Translations under genes and position numbers: made by a program
NCBI GenBank assembly: GCA_910578085.1
Contig: CAJTPM010000004.1
Location: 62,001-126,000 of the forward strand
Length of the DNA stretch: 64,000 bases
Origin: an uncultured Lachnospiraceae bacterium
GTDB taxonomy: Bacteria; Bacillota; Clostridia; Lachnospirales; Lachnospiraceae
Direction: 5' to 3'
In this document: positions 14,329 through 24,492 of the stretch, in pieces
Layout of the letters: each line of letters begins with the position of its first letter
Numbering within the stretch: position 1 is the first letter of the stretch
Notes under the pieces: model-generated
What the model was told of the DNA's origin: nothing
What the model saw: the letters and a program-made list of their open reading frames with translations, nothing else
Databases searched by the model: none

Positions 14329-16474
14329 AAAAGTACATAGTGGGCGTCGGCCTTTGTATCTGGCAGCGCAGATGAAAGAAAACATAAAGAGACGGCTGTG
14401 GCTTTTTGCCTTGCTCTCCTTTGTGATGTTGCTCTGTTATCCGCTTATGACAGCGTTAACGCTGAGTAAATATCAGGGAAATGAACTGTCCTCCTTTCTG
14501 TACAGACAGGGGCTTGGCCACAACAGGCTGGGACTCACCGGCGGCGTCACGGTTTTCCTGCTGACGATTGGCGGTGTATTATGTGCGATGGAGGGCTTTT
14601 CCTGGATCTATTCGAGAAAAAAGGTCGATATGTACCTCTCGCAGCCCATAACGATGGGGCGCAGATTTCTCATGACCTGGCTGAATGGTATTTTGATCTA
14701 TTTTATACCCTATGTGATATCGGTGTTTCTGACGCTTCTGGTGATATCGGGGGCGGGGGCCGCTACCGGTGCCCTTTTTTTCAATGTCCTGTTTACGCTG
14801 CCCACCACGCTGATTTATTTTCTGGCGGTGTACAACCTGACGATAGCCGCCATGATGATCAGCGGAAAGAGAGGAATGGCTGGCTTTTTTATTCTGATGG
14901 GCTTTTTGTATGATGTGTTACTTCGGGTAATGCTTGAGAGTTATTGCAGCGTCTATTTCTCCACCTATGCGAACAGAAGAGGAGAAAGGCAGTTTCTCTC
15001 CCCGGTGGGCCGTATGGTAGTCCTTTTGGGGAAGAGCTCTTTTGCCTGGGGAACGGAGGCGGTGACAGCCGGGGATGTGCTGGAGAAACTGGTAAAGCCG
15101 CTTATGCCCGGTATTTTTGCACTGCTTGTGGAGGCGGTGGTATTTGGAGCAATTGCCTGGATCTGTTATAAAAAGCGGCCCATGGAGGCGGTCTCACAGG
15201 CGGTGGCTTTTTCGGCGATGAAGGGGCCGGTGAAAGTGCTTCTCATGCTGCTTGCCGGACTGCTTGGCAGTATGTGCTTTTGCGATATATCTGGAAATGA
15301 CAGCTTTCTCATGGCCTTTTCCGGACTTTTGCTGGGAGTCGTGTTTTGTCAGGCGCTGCTAGAGATCGTATATGAAGGCGATTTAAAAGCCTTTGGGCGG
15401 CACAAAAAATCTTTTGCGGCGGGAGCGTTGGTGACGGTTTTCGTCTATTTGTTTTTTGCTCTGGATATCGGCGGCTACGATACCTGGGTACCAAAACAGG
15501 AAAACGTTGCCAGTGCTGCCATCCAGATTTATTTTGGAAATAATTACTGCTATGATTATGTGAATGAAAAAGGTATTATAACATGGAATGATGAGCATAG
15601 AATAGACAGGATGGAAATGACAGATGTGTCAGGCGTTTTGTCTCTGGCGGGCGACGGTATGGGAAAGGATGTACCAAAGCAAAATCCTGATACCAGGCTC
15701 AGATGCGAAGTAAAATATACTTTGAAAAACGGAAAAGAAAAGTATCGCAGCTTTTTTATCGATTATGAGAGGGAAAAGACGGTACTGGATATTTTATTTG
15801 CAAATGAAGAATATAAAGAGGGAACCAATCAGGTACTTTCCGGACAGATGGACGGGATTTTTCAGAAAAGCAGAATATACTACAACGACGGTCTGCGGGA
15901 AAAAGAGGTGGCGGATAAAAATGCGCTGCAGCTGATGCGGGCCTATCAGCAGGATCTGCGGGAGATGTCTTTTTCGGATGTGAAGGATACGCTGCCCTGC
16001 GGCACTCTGCGGCTGCGCTATCAGGTGGAGATGGCGGAATATATGTTGGAGTACCCGGTGTTTCCGAGTTATACAAGAACTGTGGAATATCTGCGGGGAA
16101 AAAATATGGAATTGTATCTCTACATCGATCCATCAGATATTGAGAGTATCTGTTTTACGCGGATCGGCGAGGAGGATGCCGAGATTGTAGAGGATGTCGG
16201 ATTTTTCGGTACAACGGTGACCAGCCGGACGACGAGTGAAACGGTGAAAAAGGAGTACACGGAGAGAGCGCAGATCGGCGAGATACTGGGATATCTTTAT
16301 CCGGCGTCCCTGGCGCGGTGGGCCTATATATCGGAAATCATGGCCGATGATATCATTGTACAGGTGCAGGAAGCGGATCAGGCGGACGCCTGGTACTATA
16401 ACTGGGATGAAAATTTCATGGTAAGGAAAGAGGAACTGCCGGAATTTGTGCGGAAGGATTTGGGGGGTGAGTAA
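14297..16474 (+). CDS. ABC transporter permease with large extracytoplasmic/C-terminal domain
   Basis: A 725-residue permease. ATG 14297 follows AGGTGGCAGGAT and overlaps the ATPase gene. The first about 400 residues hold roughly ten hydrophobic spans (for example LWLFALLSFVMLLCY, FIPYVISVFLTLLVISG and LLMLLAGLLGSMCF). The last about 300 residues form a soluble domain starting near DIGGYDTWVPKQENVASAA; it may correspond to DUF6449, known from ABC-2 permeases of this family. It takes the YtrC/YtrD place in the operon and probably works with the ATPase at 13420. Confidence 0.87.
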   Translation: MTLKNSSCETEKVHSGRRPLYLAAQMKENIKRRLWLFALLSFVMLLCYPLMTALTLSKYQGNELSSFLYRQGLGHNRLGLTGGVTVFLLTIGGVLCAMEGFSWIYSRKKVDMYLSQPITMGRRFLMTWLNGILIYFIPYVISVFLTLLVISGAGAATGALFFNVLFTLPTTLIYFLAVYNLTIAAMMISGKRGMAGFFILMGFLYDVLLRVMLESYCSVYFSTYANRRGERQFLSPVGRMVVLLGKSSFAWGTEAVTAGDVLEKLVKPLMPGIFALLVEAVVFGAIAWICYKKRPMEAVSQAVAFSAMKGPVKVLLMLLAGLLGSMCFCDISGNDSFLMAFSGLLLGVVFCQALLEIVYEGDLKAFGRHKKSFAAGALVTVFVYLFFALDIGGYDTWVPKQENVASAAIQIYFGNNYCYDYVNEKGIITWNDEHRIDRMEMTDVSGVLSLAGDGMGKDVPKQNPDTRLRCEVKYTLKNGKEKYRSFFIDYEREKTVLDILFANEEYKEGTNQVLSGQMDGIFQKSRIYYNDGLREKEVADKNALQLMRAYQQDLREMSFSDVKDTLPCGTLRLRYQVEMAEYMLEYPVFPSYTRTVEYLRGKNMELYLYIDPSDIESICFTRIGEEDAEIVEDVGFFGTTVTSRTTSETVKKEYTERAQIGEILGYLYPASLARWAYISEIMADDIIVQVQEADQADAWYYNWDENFMVRKEELPEFVRKDLGGE

Positions 16475-16482
16475 GAAAACGT

Positions 16483-17262
16483 ATGGTTAAGAAAGAACCC
16501 GTAATACAGGTAAAGGATCTCTATAAAATATACCGGCTGGGCGAGGAGAAAGTGCGGGCCTTAAACGGCGTAGATTTTGTGATAAACAGAGGGGAGTTCT
16601 GTTCCATTGTCGGAACTTCCGGTTCGGGGAAATCCACGCTACTCAACATGCTGGCGGGGCTTGAGAAACCCACGAAGGGCGAGATCGTCATCGCCGGGGA
16701 ACATATGGAGACGAAGAAGGAAAATCAGCTGGTGGCATTCAGGCGGGAACATATCGGATTTATCTTTCAGTCCTACAATCTGCTGCCAACCTTAAGCGCC
16801 GTTGAGAATGTGGCGCTGCCCTTAACCTTTCAGGGCGTGAACAGAAAGATGCGCACAAAGAGGGCAAACGAGCTTTTGAATCTGGTGGGGCTTGCCACCC
16901 ACAAAAAGCACAAGCCCACGCAGATGTCCGGCGGTCAGCAGCAGCGGGTAGGCATGGCCAGAGCGCTTGTTGTGGAGCCGGAAATCATCTTTGCGGATGA
17001 ACCCACGGGAAATCTGGATTCCGTGACGTCGGAGGAGATGATGCAGCTGATGCGGAAGGTGGTCTATCAGAGGCATCAGACGTTAGTGATGGTAACCCAT
17101 GACGATCATCTGGCCAGTTATGCGGACCGGATCATCCGGATCAGGGATGGAAAAGTGATCTCCATCACGGAGAAGACAGAAGAAGAGCGAAGAGAAATGA
17201 TAGAGGAACTGAAGCGGACAGAGCAGGAGAAAAAAGAGAAAGAAAGAGGGATGCGGAAATGA
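16483..17262 (+). CDS. ABC ATPase of MacB/LolD type (YtrE-like)
   Basis: A 259-residue ATPase of the FtsE/LolD/MacB group. Seen: Walker A GTSGSGKST near residue 44, Q-loop FIFQSYNLLPTLSAVENVALPL, signature MSGGQQQRVGMARALV, Walker B IIFADEPTGNLDS, and H-loop VTHDDHLASYADR. The last 30 residues are a charged coiled coil rich in Glu and Lys. It starts 8 bases after the permease stop, and its end overlaps the next gene by 4 bases (ATGA type). Its membrane partner should be the FtsX-like permease at 18872. Confidence 0.94.
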   Translation: MVKKEPVIQVKDLYKIYRLGEEKVRALNGVDFVINRGEFCSIVGTSGSGKSTLLNMLAGLEKPTKGEIVIAGEHMETKKENQLVAFRREHIGFIFQSYNLLPTLSAVENVALPLTFQGVNRKMRTKRANELLNLVGLATHKKHKPTQMSGGQQQRVGMARALVVEPEIIFADEPTGNLDSVTSEEMMQLMRKVVYQRHQTLVMVTHDDHLASYADRIIRIRDGKVISITEKTEEERREMIEELKRTEQEKKEKERGMRK

Positions 17263-18800
17263 GAAATTGGATGAAGAGAGGCATGGCATTGATGTTAGCC
17301 GGGGTAGTCATGCTGTCGGGAGTCAGTGCCGGCAAAGTGCAGGCGACGGAAGACAAAAAAGATACCACAAGCGGTGACAATGTAATTATTCAGGAAGTGG
17401 AGAAAGAACCGGACGGGCCATCCAGTACCAGCGAATTTCTGGCGCTGTCGGATGCTTTTCAGACGCCCACTGTGACCCATGGACAGCGGGTGGTTATCGG
17501 GCTGCCGGTGGTGAATTACAGCACGGTGCCGCTTAAGGATGTGGTGATAAAACCCAGGATCTCCAATCTGGTTTCCGAGTGGCCTTTTGAGCCCAATGCA
17601 GCGGGAGCCACCAAGGCGATCAAGAGTTTTCCGGCCTATGACAATAAGAAAAATATCGAGGATATGAGGCAGGAGATCGGTTTTGAATTTGTGGTGCGTT
17701 CGGATGTGAAGAGCGGCTACTATAAGCTGGAGTTTGACGCCACCTATACGAGAAACGGACAGGTGGAGAAGGCTGTGTTAACCAGCTATGTGAAAGCTGT
17801 CGGAACGGAGGAGAGCGGTTCCCTGGACGGCGATGCGGAAGGAGATAAGGAGCAGGTTTCCAAACCCCGTATTATCGTGACGGGATTTGAGACTGTACCG
17901 GCCCAGGTTTTTGCGGGCGAGACGTTCACGCTGACGGTACATGTGAAAAATACTTCCCAGACGGCCAATGTGACGAATGTACTGTTTGACATGCAGGCCA
18001 AGGAGGAGGGGAAGGACGAGGACAGCAAATTTGCAGCTTTCCTGCCCACGTCGGGATCCAGTTCGGTCTATGTTGATTCTATTGCGCCGGGGGCGTCGAA
18101 GGACCTTGTGATCGAGATGTCGGCGAAATCCGACCTTTCTCAGAAGCCCTATGTGCTGGATGTGAATATGAAGTATGACGCAAAGGATTCGGTGGATCTG
18201 ACCGATACGGCCAGCGTTTCCATTCCGATCTACCAGGAGCAGCGCTGTGAGACAGGAGACGCTGAGGTGATGCCTTCGGAGATCAGCGTGGGCGGCCAGA
18301 CCAACATTATGTTTGATGTCTATAACACGGGAAAGACCACGCTCTACAACGTCTGGGTTAAATTTGAGGGCGACAGCATCACAGGCGGCGACAGCTTCTT
18401 AGGCACCATTGCGTCCGGAGCTACCGGCAGTGTAGATGCCATGGTGACCGGTGCGGCGGCGACTATGGACGATGGGAAGATCAAGGCAGTTATTTCCTAT
18501 GAGAATGAATCCGGCGTGGTGACAAGTATGGAGAAGGAGCTGGAACTGTTCGTATCGGAAGAGATGATGGGCGATTTCTCGGATCCGTCCATGGGAATGG
18601 AAGGCGATATGATGGGCATGGAAGAGATGGAAGGCGGCGGAGGAAATAAACTTATTCTGCCCATCGTGGCTATTGCAATCGTTGTACTGATTGTGGCTGT
18701 TGTTGTGATCCTGCGCATCCGGAAAAAGAAAAAAGAGCAAGCGGAACTGAAGGCGGATCTGGAAGCGTTAAACGACACCAACGGGACCGACAAATGGTAA
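17259..18800 (+). CDS. secreted, membrane-anchored protein with NEW3/CARDB-like repeats
   Basis: A 513-residue exported protein. The signal peptide is MRNWMKRGMALMLAGVVMLSGVSAGKVQA. The extracellular part contains at least two beta-sandwich modules of the COG1361/NEW3 kind (IVTGFETVPAQVFAGETFTL and MPSEISVGGQTNIMFDVYN). A Met/Gly-rich linker, one C-terminal span (LILPIVAIAIVVLIVAVVVIL) and a basic tail RIRKKKKE follow. It lies between the MacB-type ATPase and permease genes, overlapping the first, so it is probably an adaptor or ligand-binding part of that transporter, in the place MacA holds in Gram-negatives. No such gene exists in the Bacillus ytr operon. Confidence 0.85.
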   Translation: MRNWMKRGMALMLAGVVMLSGVSAGKVQATEDKKDTTSGDNVIIQEVEKEPDGPSSTSEFLALSDAFQTPTVTHGQRVVIGLPVVNYSTVPLKDVVIKPRISNLVSEWPFEPNAAGATKAIKSFPAYDNKKNIEDMRQEIGFEFVVRSDVKSGYYKLEFDATYTRNGQVEKAVLTSYVKAVGTEESGSLDGDAEGDKEQVSKPRIIVTGFETVPAQVFAGETFTLTVHVKNTSQTANVTNVLFDMQAKEEGKDEDSKFAAFLPTSGSSSVYVDSIAPGASKDLVIEMSAKSDLSQKPYVLDVNMKYDAKDSVDLTDTASVSIPIYQEQRCETGDAEVMPSEISVGGQTNIMFDVYNTGKTTLYNVWVKFEGDSITGGDSFLGTIASGATGSVDAMVTGAAATMDDGKIKAVISYENESGVVTSMEKELELFVSEEMMGDFSDPSMGMEGDMMGMEEMEGGGGNKLILPIVAIAIVVLIVAVVVILRIRKKKKEQAELKADLEALNDTNGTDKW

Positions 18801-18871
18801 GATCCGGGAGATCGAAAAAGTCAGTGTGACAAAAATGAGTTACGGATTTTGGAAAGGGCAAGGTTACTTCT

Positions 18872-20224
18872 ATGCGATTTATTGACTTGCTTCGAATGAG
18901 CGTGTCGAATCTGTTCAAACGAAAAGTGCGGACGATCCTGACTGTGCTCGGTGTGGTGATCGGCGTAGCTTCCATTGTCGTGATGGTTTCTCTCGGCCTG
19001 GGGTTAAACAAGGCGACGATGGAGCAGATCTCCAGTTATGCCAGTCTGACCTCTGTCCAGGTGCAGGAACCATGGGATACGGAGGGCGTCAGTGATAAGG
19101 ATAAAAAACATCTGGATGACGCGCTGATGGAGGAGCTTATGAATATTCCCCATGTGGTGAGTGTGGATCCTTATCTGAATATGCCCCTGCTTGCAAAGTA
19201 CGGCGTTTACGAAGGATATATCGATCTGCAGGCCACTACACTGGAAGCGCTTGAAAACATGAACATTGAGGTGGGGCAGGGCACTCTTCCTCAGAAGGAC
19301 GCCGGGGAGCTGCAGCTGTTTTTTGGCAATATGGCAGTGCGGCAGTTTTATAAAACCACCGGAGGGGACTATAACTGGGACGATATACCGGATATTGACC
19401 TGATGCATGACCCCATCATCTATATTCTGGACAGAGATGCCTATTACAGTTCCATGGGCGGCGGCACGGATGAGAACGGAAAACCCTATAAAAAGCCGAA
19501 GAAGCATCTGTTTACGGCGGTGGGAATGGTTGCGGGCGATTTGGATACTTACAATAGCTACAGCTACAGTACTTACTGCGATATTGAGGAACTGATCCCT
19601 TTATTAAAAAAAGAATTCAAGGGAAGGGTGATTCCGGGGCAGCCGACGACCTCCAAGGGAAAGCCCTATAAGGAGCTTTATTATACGCAGCTGGTTGTCA
19701 ATGTGGATGATATGGAGAATGTGACAGATGTGGCTCAGGCCATTTCGGATATGGGGTATCAGGCCTACAATGATGCGGAATGGATCGAGTCCAACCAACA
19801 GCAGATGAGGATGATTCAGGCGGTGCTCGGCGGCATCGGCGCGGTTTCTTTGTTTGTGGCGGCCATCGGCATCACCAACACGATGATGATGTCCATCTAT
19901 GAGAGAACGAAAGAGATCGGCGTGATGAAGGTGTTGGGCTGTGATATGAGGAACATCGGCTCACTGTTTCTGATGGAAGCCGGATTTATCGGTTTTCTGG
20001 GCGGTGTCGTGGGATTGCTCTTAAGCTACAGCCTGTCCGGCGGCATCAACTATCTGGTGGCGCAGTCGCCGGATATGGGTATGGAGGGCGGTATTTCCTA
20101 CATTCCCTTCTGGTTAGCGCTTCTGTCCATGGGATTTGCCATACTGGTGGGAATGGTTGCGGGATTTTTCCCGGCGAGAAGAGCGATGAAACTGAGCCCG
20201 CTGGCGGCGATCCGGAATGAATAG
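18872..20224 (+). CDS. FtsX/MacB-type ABC permease (YtrF-like)
   Basis: A 450-residue permease of the MacB/FtsX group. It has one N-terminal span (TILTVLGVVIGVASIVVMVSLGLGL), a large extracytoplasmic MacB-PCD-like domain (about 45-310), then three spans: GGIGAVSLFVAAIGITNTMMMSI followed by YERTKEIGVMKVLG, FIGFLGGVVGLLLSY, and a last one ending FFPARRAMKLSPLAAIR. Four spans and the ERTKEIG coupling helix define the family. With the ATPase at 16483 it forms a mechanotransmission-type transporter rather than a classical channel. Substrate unknown. Confidence 0.93.
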   Translation: MRFIDLLRMSVSNLFKRKVRTILTVLGVVIGVASIVVMVSLGLGLNKATMEQISSYASLTSVQVQEPWDTEGVSDKDKKHLDDALMEELMNIPHVVSVDPYLNMPLLAKYGVYEGYIDLQATTLEALENMNIEVGQGTLPQKDAGELQLFFGNMAVRQFYKTTGGDYNWDDIPDIDLMHDPIIYILDRDAYYSSMGGGTDENGKPYKKPKKHLFTAVGMVAGDLDTYNSYSYSTYCDIEELIPLLKKEFKGRVIPGQPTTSKGKPYKELYYTQLVVNVDDMENVTDVAQAISDMGYQAYNDAEWIESNQQQMRMIQAVLGGIGAVSLFVAAIGITNTMMMSIYERTKEIGVMKVLGCDMRNIGSLFLMEAGFIGFLGGVVGLLLSYSLSGGINYLVAQSPDMGMEGGISYIPFWLALLSMGFAILVGMVAGFFPARRAMKLSPLAAIRNE

Positions 20225-20357
20225 AGAGTGTGATATACTCCCTCACGGCTGGGGACTCTGAGAAAGATCCACGAAATAAAAGTCTTCACAGGATATATAT
20301 ACCCTTATGGCTGGGCATCGGACTGCAAAGATGGAAGGATTTGGGTGTTTGAGTAGT

Positions 20358-21341
20358 ATGCGGTTTGCGGAACTGGACACGTATCTTAGAACGGAGACGG
20401 AGGCGGAGAGGTGGCATAAGGAAAATCCGGGGGTGATCAGTAATTTTTATGGGGGGCTTCCTTTTGTTATGGAAGAGGGAAAGAAGATCTATATTTTTGA
20501 CTTTACGGATTACTTTCTGTTAGATGATCTGCTGGTGATCAAGGAGACGAGATATACGGAGCTCTATCCGCATTTTCATAAGTACATGGAGTTAAATTAT
20601 ACTTACAGCGGAAAGTGTACTTACAGCATAAACGGTGAGACGACCGAGCTGCGGGAGGGCGATATTTTACTGCTGCAGAAAAATGTGATTCATAGTGCCC
20701 TGTATAAGGGGGAAAATGATATCGTCATCAATATTGCCTTTAAAGACGAGCTGTTCAGCATAGATTTTCTGAACAGTTTGTCTGAGAAGGAGCCGATGTA
20801 TGATTTTGTTGTCAACAGTTTTTTTAGGATGAGAAGGCATGATAATTATATTGTCATCCGGAACAGGGGAAATGAACTTCTGAATGCGGCGGTGGAAAGT
20901 ATTGCGCTACATTATTTTTCCGCGAGAAAACTGAATTATAAGACTGTCATAGACGGGTATTTCAGGATTCTGTTCCATCATCTTGTAAATGCCACGAATG
21001 AACAGATGTCCGACGGGCTGAAAAAGGAAAACGATGATGTGATCTATTATGTTTTGAATTATATCAGCACCCATTTTCAGAACGGCAGACTGGAGGAGAT
21101 CGCGGGGGAATTGGGATATAATTACAATTATCTGAGCAATCTGATCAAAGAAAAAACCGGAAAGACATTTTCCGGGCTGAAGCTGGAACATCAGCTGAAT
21201 ACGGCGTATAAACTGATCACGGAGACGGATCTGCCAATCTCAGAGATATGTCTGAGGTGCGGCATAACAAATCAGACCTATTTTTACCGGAAGTTTTCCG
21301 AGTATTTTCATATGCTGCCGACGAAGCTGCGGTCCGGATGA
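20358..21341 (+). CDS. AraC-family transcriptional regulator
   Basis: About 327 residues. In-frame starts at 20307 and 20331 are possible; 20358 is chosen because MRFAELDTYLRTETEAERWH looks like a natural N-terminus, but no start has a strong ribosome site. A cupin-like sensor lies near residues 65-130 (HFHKYMELNYTYSGK, then LREGDILLLQKNVIHSA). Two helix-turn-helix motifs lie in the last 100 residues (LEEIAGELGYNYNYLSNLIKEKTGK and ISEICLRCGITNQTYFYRKFSEYF). It precedes the phospho-beta-glucosidase and PTS genes in the same direction and most likely activates them in response to a sugar. Confidence 0.9.
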   Translation: MRFAELDTYLRTETEAERWHKENPGVISNFYGGLPFVMEEGKKIYIFDFTDYFLLDDLLVIKETRYTELYPHFHKYMELNYTYSGKCTYSINGETTELREGDILLLQKNVIHSALYKGENDIVINIAFKDELFSIDFLNSLSEKEPMYDFVVNSFFRMRRHDNYIVIRNRGNELLNAAVESIALHYFSARKLNYKTVIDGYFRILFHHLVNATNEQMSDGLKKENDDVIYYVLNYISTHFQNGRLEEIAGELGYNYNYLSNLIKEKTGKTFSGLKLEHQLNTAYKLITETDLPISEICLRCGITNQTYFYRKFSEYFHMLPTKLRSG

Positions 21342-21599
21342 AATACCTCATGGCAGGTCAATGTCGTCGTTATCAGCAGGGACGTTTTTATTCCGACATC
21401 CGGACTCCTTAAATGAAATGACATCGCGAGACAGGCTGTCCGGTATTCATCGCTTCAGTATCTGCCTGGCGGTTCGCAAAAATGAGAATACCTGTAAATA
21501 TGTCAGGGCACAGATGAAAATGTGCTCTTTTTTTGATGCCTGAAAAAGGATACAATGAGGTTGATGATCATCGGAAATATATAGATGGAGGTATTGATT

Positions 21600-23048
21600 A
21601 TGTATCAATTTCCCGAGGGCTTTTTATGGGGTGGCGCGACCGCCTCGGCCCAGTATGAAGGTGGGTTTGACGAAGGCGGAAGGGGGAGATCGCAGTTAGA
21701 CTATATCGACTTTATTCCACCGCAGCAGAGAGTGGATGATCAGTGTACCGACGATGTCAGTGATAAGAGATTTCAGGCTGTCAGAAAAGATGAGGCATCT
21801 TATAATCTGCCGTACCGCCGGGGGGCGGATTTTTATCACCGTTATAAAGAAGATATCGCCCTGTTTGCGGAGATGGGTTTTAAAGTGTTCAGAATGTCGA
21901 TCTCGTGGGCGCGAATATTTCCGACAGGGTATGAGGACAGGCCCAATGAGGAAGGATTGAAATTCTACCATGATGTTTTTGATGAGCTTCACAAATATGG
22001 GATAGAGCCGCTTGTGACAATGATCCATTATGAGAATCCGTTGGCGCTGACGGAGGATCTGAACGGATGGGAAAGCCCTGAAATGATCAGATTATTTCTG
22101 AAATATACAAAAACGCTGATTGACGAATATAAGGACAAAGTGAAATACTGGATCGTATTTAATGAGCTCAACGCGACGCTCTGTACGCCCTTTGTCAGCT
22201 CAGGCATGCTGGTGGAGAGGTCGGAAAAAAACTTCCTGTCCGCCTGCCATCAGGCTCTGCATCATCAGCTGGTGGCGTCGGCGTTAACTGTCAGATATAT
22301 GCGTGAGGTGGCGCCGCATTGTATGGTGGGGAGCATGATAGCCAGATTGGAGTGTTATGCAGAGACCTGCGACCCGGCGGATGAACTGGCTGTGCTGACG
22401 GAGGACCAGATCAACTGTTCCTTTTATGATATTACGGCAAGAGGGTATTATCCGAAAAGCCTGCTCAATTATTTTGACAAAAATGATATCAGGCTCGACT
22501 TTGTCGATGGCTATGAGGAGATCCTGAAAGCCGGGACAGTGGACTATCTGGCTTTCAGCTACTACATGACGTATGTGATCAGTGGAGATCCGAAGAGGGC
22601 GGAAAATCCAGGGAACCTGGTCAAGAGCCTGAAAAATCCCTACTTAAAACAGAATGAGTGGGGCTGGGGCATCGATCCGGCCGGTTTGCGGATCACACTG
22701 AACAGGTTGTACGACAAATACAGGCTGCCTCTGTTTATCGTGGAGAACGGACTGGGAGCCGTGGACAGGCTGGAAGACGGGACTGTTCATGACGATTATC
22801 GGATAGACTATCTCAGAAGGCATATTATGGAGATGGGAAAGGCAATGGAGGACGGCGTAGAACTTCTGGGCTATACGCCCTGGGGATGTATTGATCTCTG
22901 TTCCGCCAGCTTTGCGGATATGACAAAGAGGTACGGTTTTATTTATGTTGATGCCGACGATTACGGAAACGGAACATATGACAGATACCGGAAGGACTCT
23001 TTTTACTGGTATCAGAAAGTGATTATTTCGAACGGCGAGGTATTATAG
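21600..23048 (+). CDS. glycoside hydrolase family 1, 6-phospho-beta-glucosidase
   Basis: A 482-residue GH1 enzyme. ATG 21600 follows GGAGG by eight bases. Signatures: FPEGFLWGGATASAQYEGG at the start, acid/base Glu in YWIVFNELNA, and nucleophile Glu in LFIVENGLGAVD. The length and the pairing with a PTS permease indicate hydrolysis of a phosphorylated beta-glucoside (cellobiose-, salicin- or arbutin-type) to glucose 6-phosphate plus aglycone in the cytoplasm. The PTS gene starts 11 bases later. Upstream, TACAAT at 21551-21556 lacks a good -35, as expected for an AraC-activated promoter. Confidence 0.95.
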   Translation: MYQFPEGFLWGGATASAQYEGGFDEGGRGRSQLDYIDFIPPQQRVDDQCTDDVSDKRFQAVRKDEASYNLPYRRGADFYHRYKEDIALFAEMGFKVFRMSISWARIFPTGYEDRPNEEGLKFYHDVFDELHKYGIEPLVTMIHYENPLALTEDLNGWESPEMIRLFLKYTKTLIDEYKDKVKYWIVFNELNATLCTPFVSSGMLVERSEKNFLSACHQALHHQLVASALTVRYMREVAPHCMVGSMIARLECYAETCDPADELAVLTEDQINCSFYDITARGYYPKSLLNYFDKNDIRLDFVDGYEEILKAGTVDYLAFSYYMTYVISGDPKRAENPGNLVKSLKNPYLKQNEWGWGIDPAGLRITLNRLYDKYRLPLFIVENGLGAVDRLEDGTVHDDYRIDYLRRHIMEMGKAMEDGVELLGYTPWGCIDLCSASFADMTKRYGFIYVDADDYGNGTYDRYRKDSFYWYQKVIISNGEVL

Positions 23049-23059
23049 GGGGATGTGAA

Positions 23060-24454
23060 ATGGGTAAAGTAAATAAAAGAGATACGGTTGAAGAAATAGT
23101 TAATCTGCTCGGAGGGAAAGAAAATATATCCAATTATACATACTGTGTGACAAGGCTACGTTTCAATCTTCGGGAGGAGAAAAGAGCGGATGTGGCAGCC
23201 ATCGAGAAACTGGAGGGCGTGATGGGAACCGCTGTAAAGGGCGGACAGTATCAGATCATTATGGGGCTCGCAGTAAGGGAATACTTTAAGGAAGTTGAAG
23301 GGCTTTTCGGAAAAGCAGGCGGGGAGGGCGGAAGTGATAAGAAACTGCCTGAATCAAAAAAGAAATTTTCCGTCATGACGATTCTGGATGTGTTGACAAG
23401 CATTATCGCGCCTGTTATACCGGCGTTCTGCGCGGCGGGGATGATGAAAGTGGTCCTGCTGTCGCTTATGTCGCTTGGTATTTGTACCGGGGCCGAGGCA
23501 ACCTATCAGGTTTTTGATTTTATTTCGGATGTTGCATTTTATTTTCTGCCTGTCCTGATCGCCATGTCCAGTGCAAAACGATTTCAGGTGGATCAGGGTC
23601 TTGCGATTGTCGTTGCGGCGGCTCTGCTGTATCCGACCTTTGTAAGTGCCGTGGCTGACGGAGAGACCATGTCTGTTTTCGGTGTGGGCGTGCCGATGTA
23701 CTCCTATTCTTCCACCATATTTCCAGCGCTGCTGGGCGTCTGGCTGCTGAGTTATGTCTACAGATTCTGGGATAGAGTTGTGAAGATCGATGCGTTGAAG
23801 TTGCTGCTTGTGCCGCTTTTGTCTCTGGCGGTCACCGTTCCGGTGACGTTTCTTGTGCTTGCACCTCTGGGGAACTGGGGAGCTTCCATTCTGGCCGGAG
23901 CTTTCAGCTGGATGATCAATACGATAGGGCCTTTTGCAGGGCTTATCATCGGTTTCCTGATGCCGGTCATGACGCTGACCGGACTGCATCAGTCTCTCAG
24001 TCCCGTGGAACTGATGGAGATGTCGACCTTTGGCTTTTCCAGGATCTTACCGCTTGAGCTGCTCCATAATTTTGCGGAGGCGGGCGCAGCCTTGGGGACA
24101 GCTGTTGCGTCAAAAGATAAAAAGATGAAGTCTGTTGCGACACAGACGGGTTTTACGGCATTTGTCGGTGTGACGGAGCCGGCTCTTTATTCGGTGATGA
24201 CAGCTGATAAGTGGTCTATGGCCAGCGCGATGATTGCCAACGGCATCGGCGGATTTCTGGGGGTGCTTCTCGCTGTGAAGGGTTTTGCCTTTGTGTGGCC
24301 GAATCTGTTTAGCATTCCTTCCTTTATCGGACCGGGCAGCACGGTTCTGGCGCTGGGGATCAGTCTGGCGGCGACGTTTGGGACGGGATTTGTTCTGCCG
24401 ATCATTTTCGGGCGACTGGGACTGACGGATTTTGTGCTGCAGAAGAAGGAATAG
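23060..24454 (+). CDS. PTS beta-glucoside-type EIIBC component
   Basis: A 464-residue sugar permease. The N-terminal IIB domain (residues 1-80) carries the phosphorylated Cys in NYTYCVTRLRF. The IIC membrane domain (about 100-460) has around ten spans, for example ILDVLTSIIAPVIPAFCAAGMMK and AGLIIGFLMPVMTLTGLHQSL. No IIA domain is fused, so phosphate must come from a IIA encoded elsewhere. GGGGGATG precedes ATG 23060. It imports and phosphorylates the substrate of the upstream GH1 enzyme. A strong inverted repeat ends the operon. Confidence 0.95.
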   Translation: MGKVNKRDTVEEIVNLLGGKENISNYTYCVTRLRFNLREEKRADVAAIEKLEGVMGTAVKGGQYQIIMGLAVREYFKEVEGLFGKAGGEGGSDKKLPESKKKFSVMTILDVLTSIIAPVIPAFCAAGMMKVVLLSLMSLGICTGAEATYQVFDFISDVAFYFLPVLIAMSSAKRFQVDQGLAIVVAAALLYPTFVSAVADGETMSVFGVGVPMYSYSSTIFPALLGVWLLSYVYRFWDRVVKIDALKLLLVPLLSLAVTVPVTFLVLAPLGNWGASILAGAFSWMINTIGPFAGLIIGFLMPVMTLTGLHQSLSPVELMEMSTFGFSRILPLELLHNFAEAGAALGTAVASKDKKMKSVATQTGFTAFVGVTEPALYSVMTADKWSMASAMIANGIGGFLGVLLAVKGFAFVWPNLFSIPSFIGPGSTVLALGISLAATFGTGFVLPIIFGRLGLTDFVLQKKE

Positions 24455-24492
24455 AGAGAGGTATAGACTATTGGAAAATAAATAGTCCTGGG

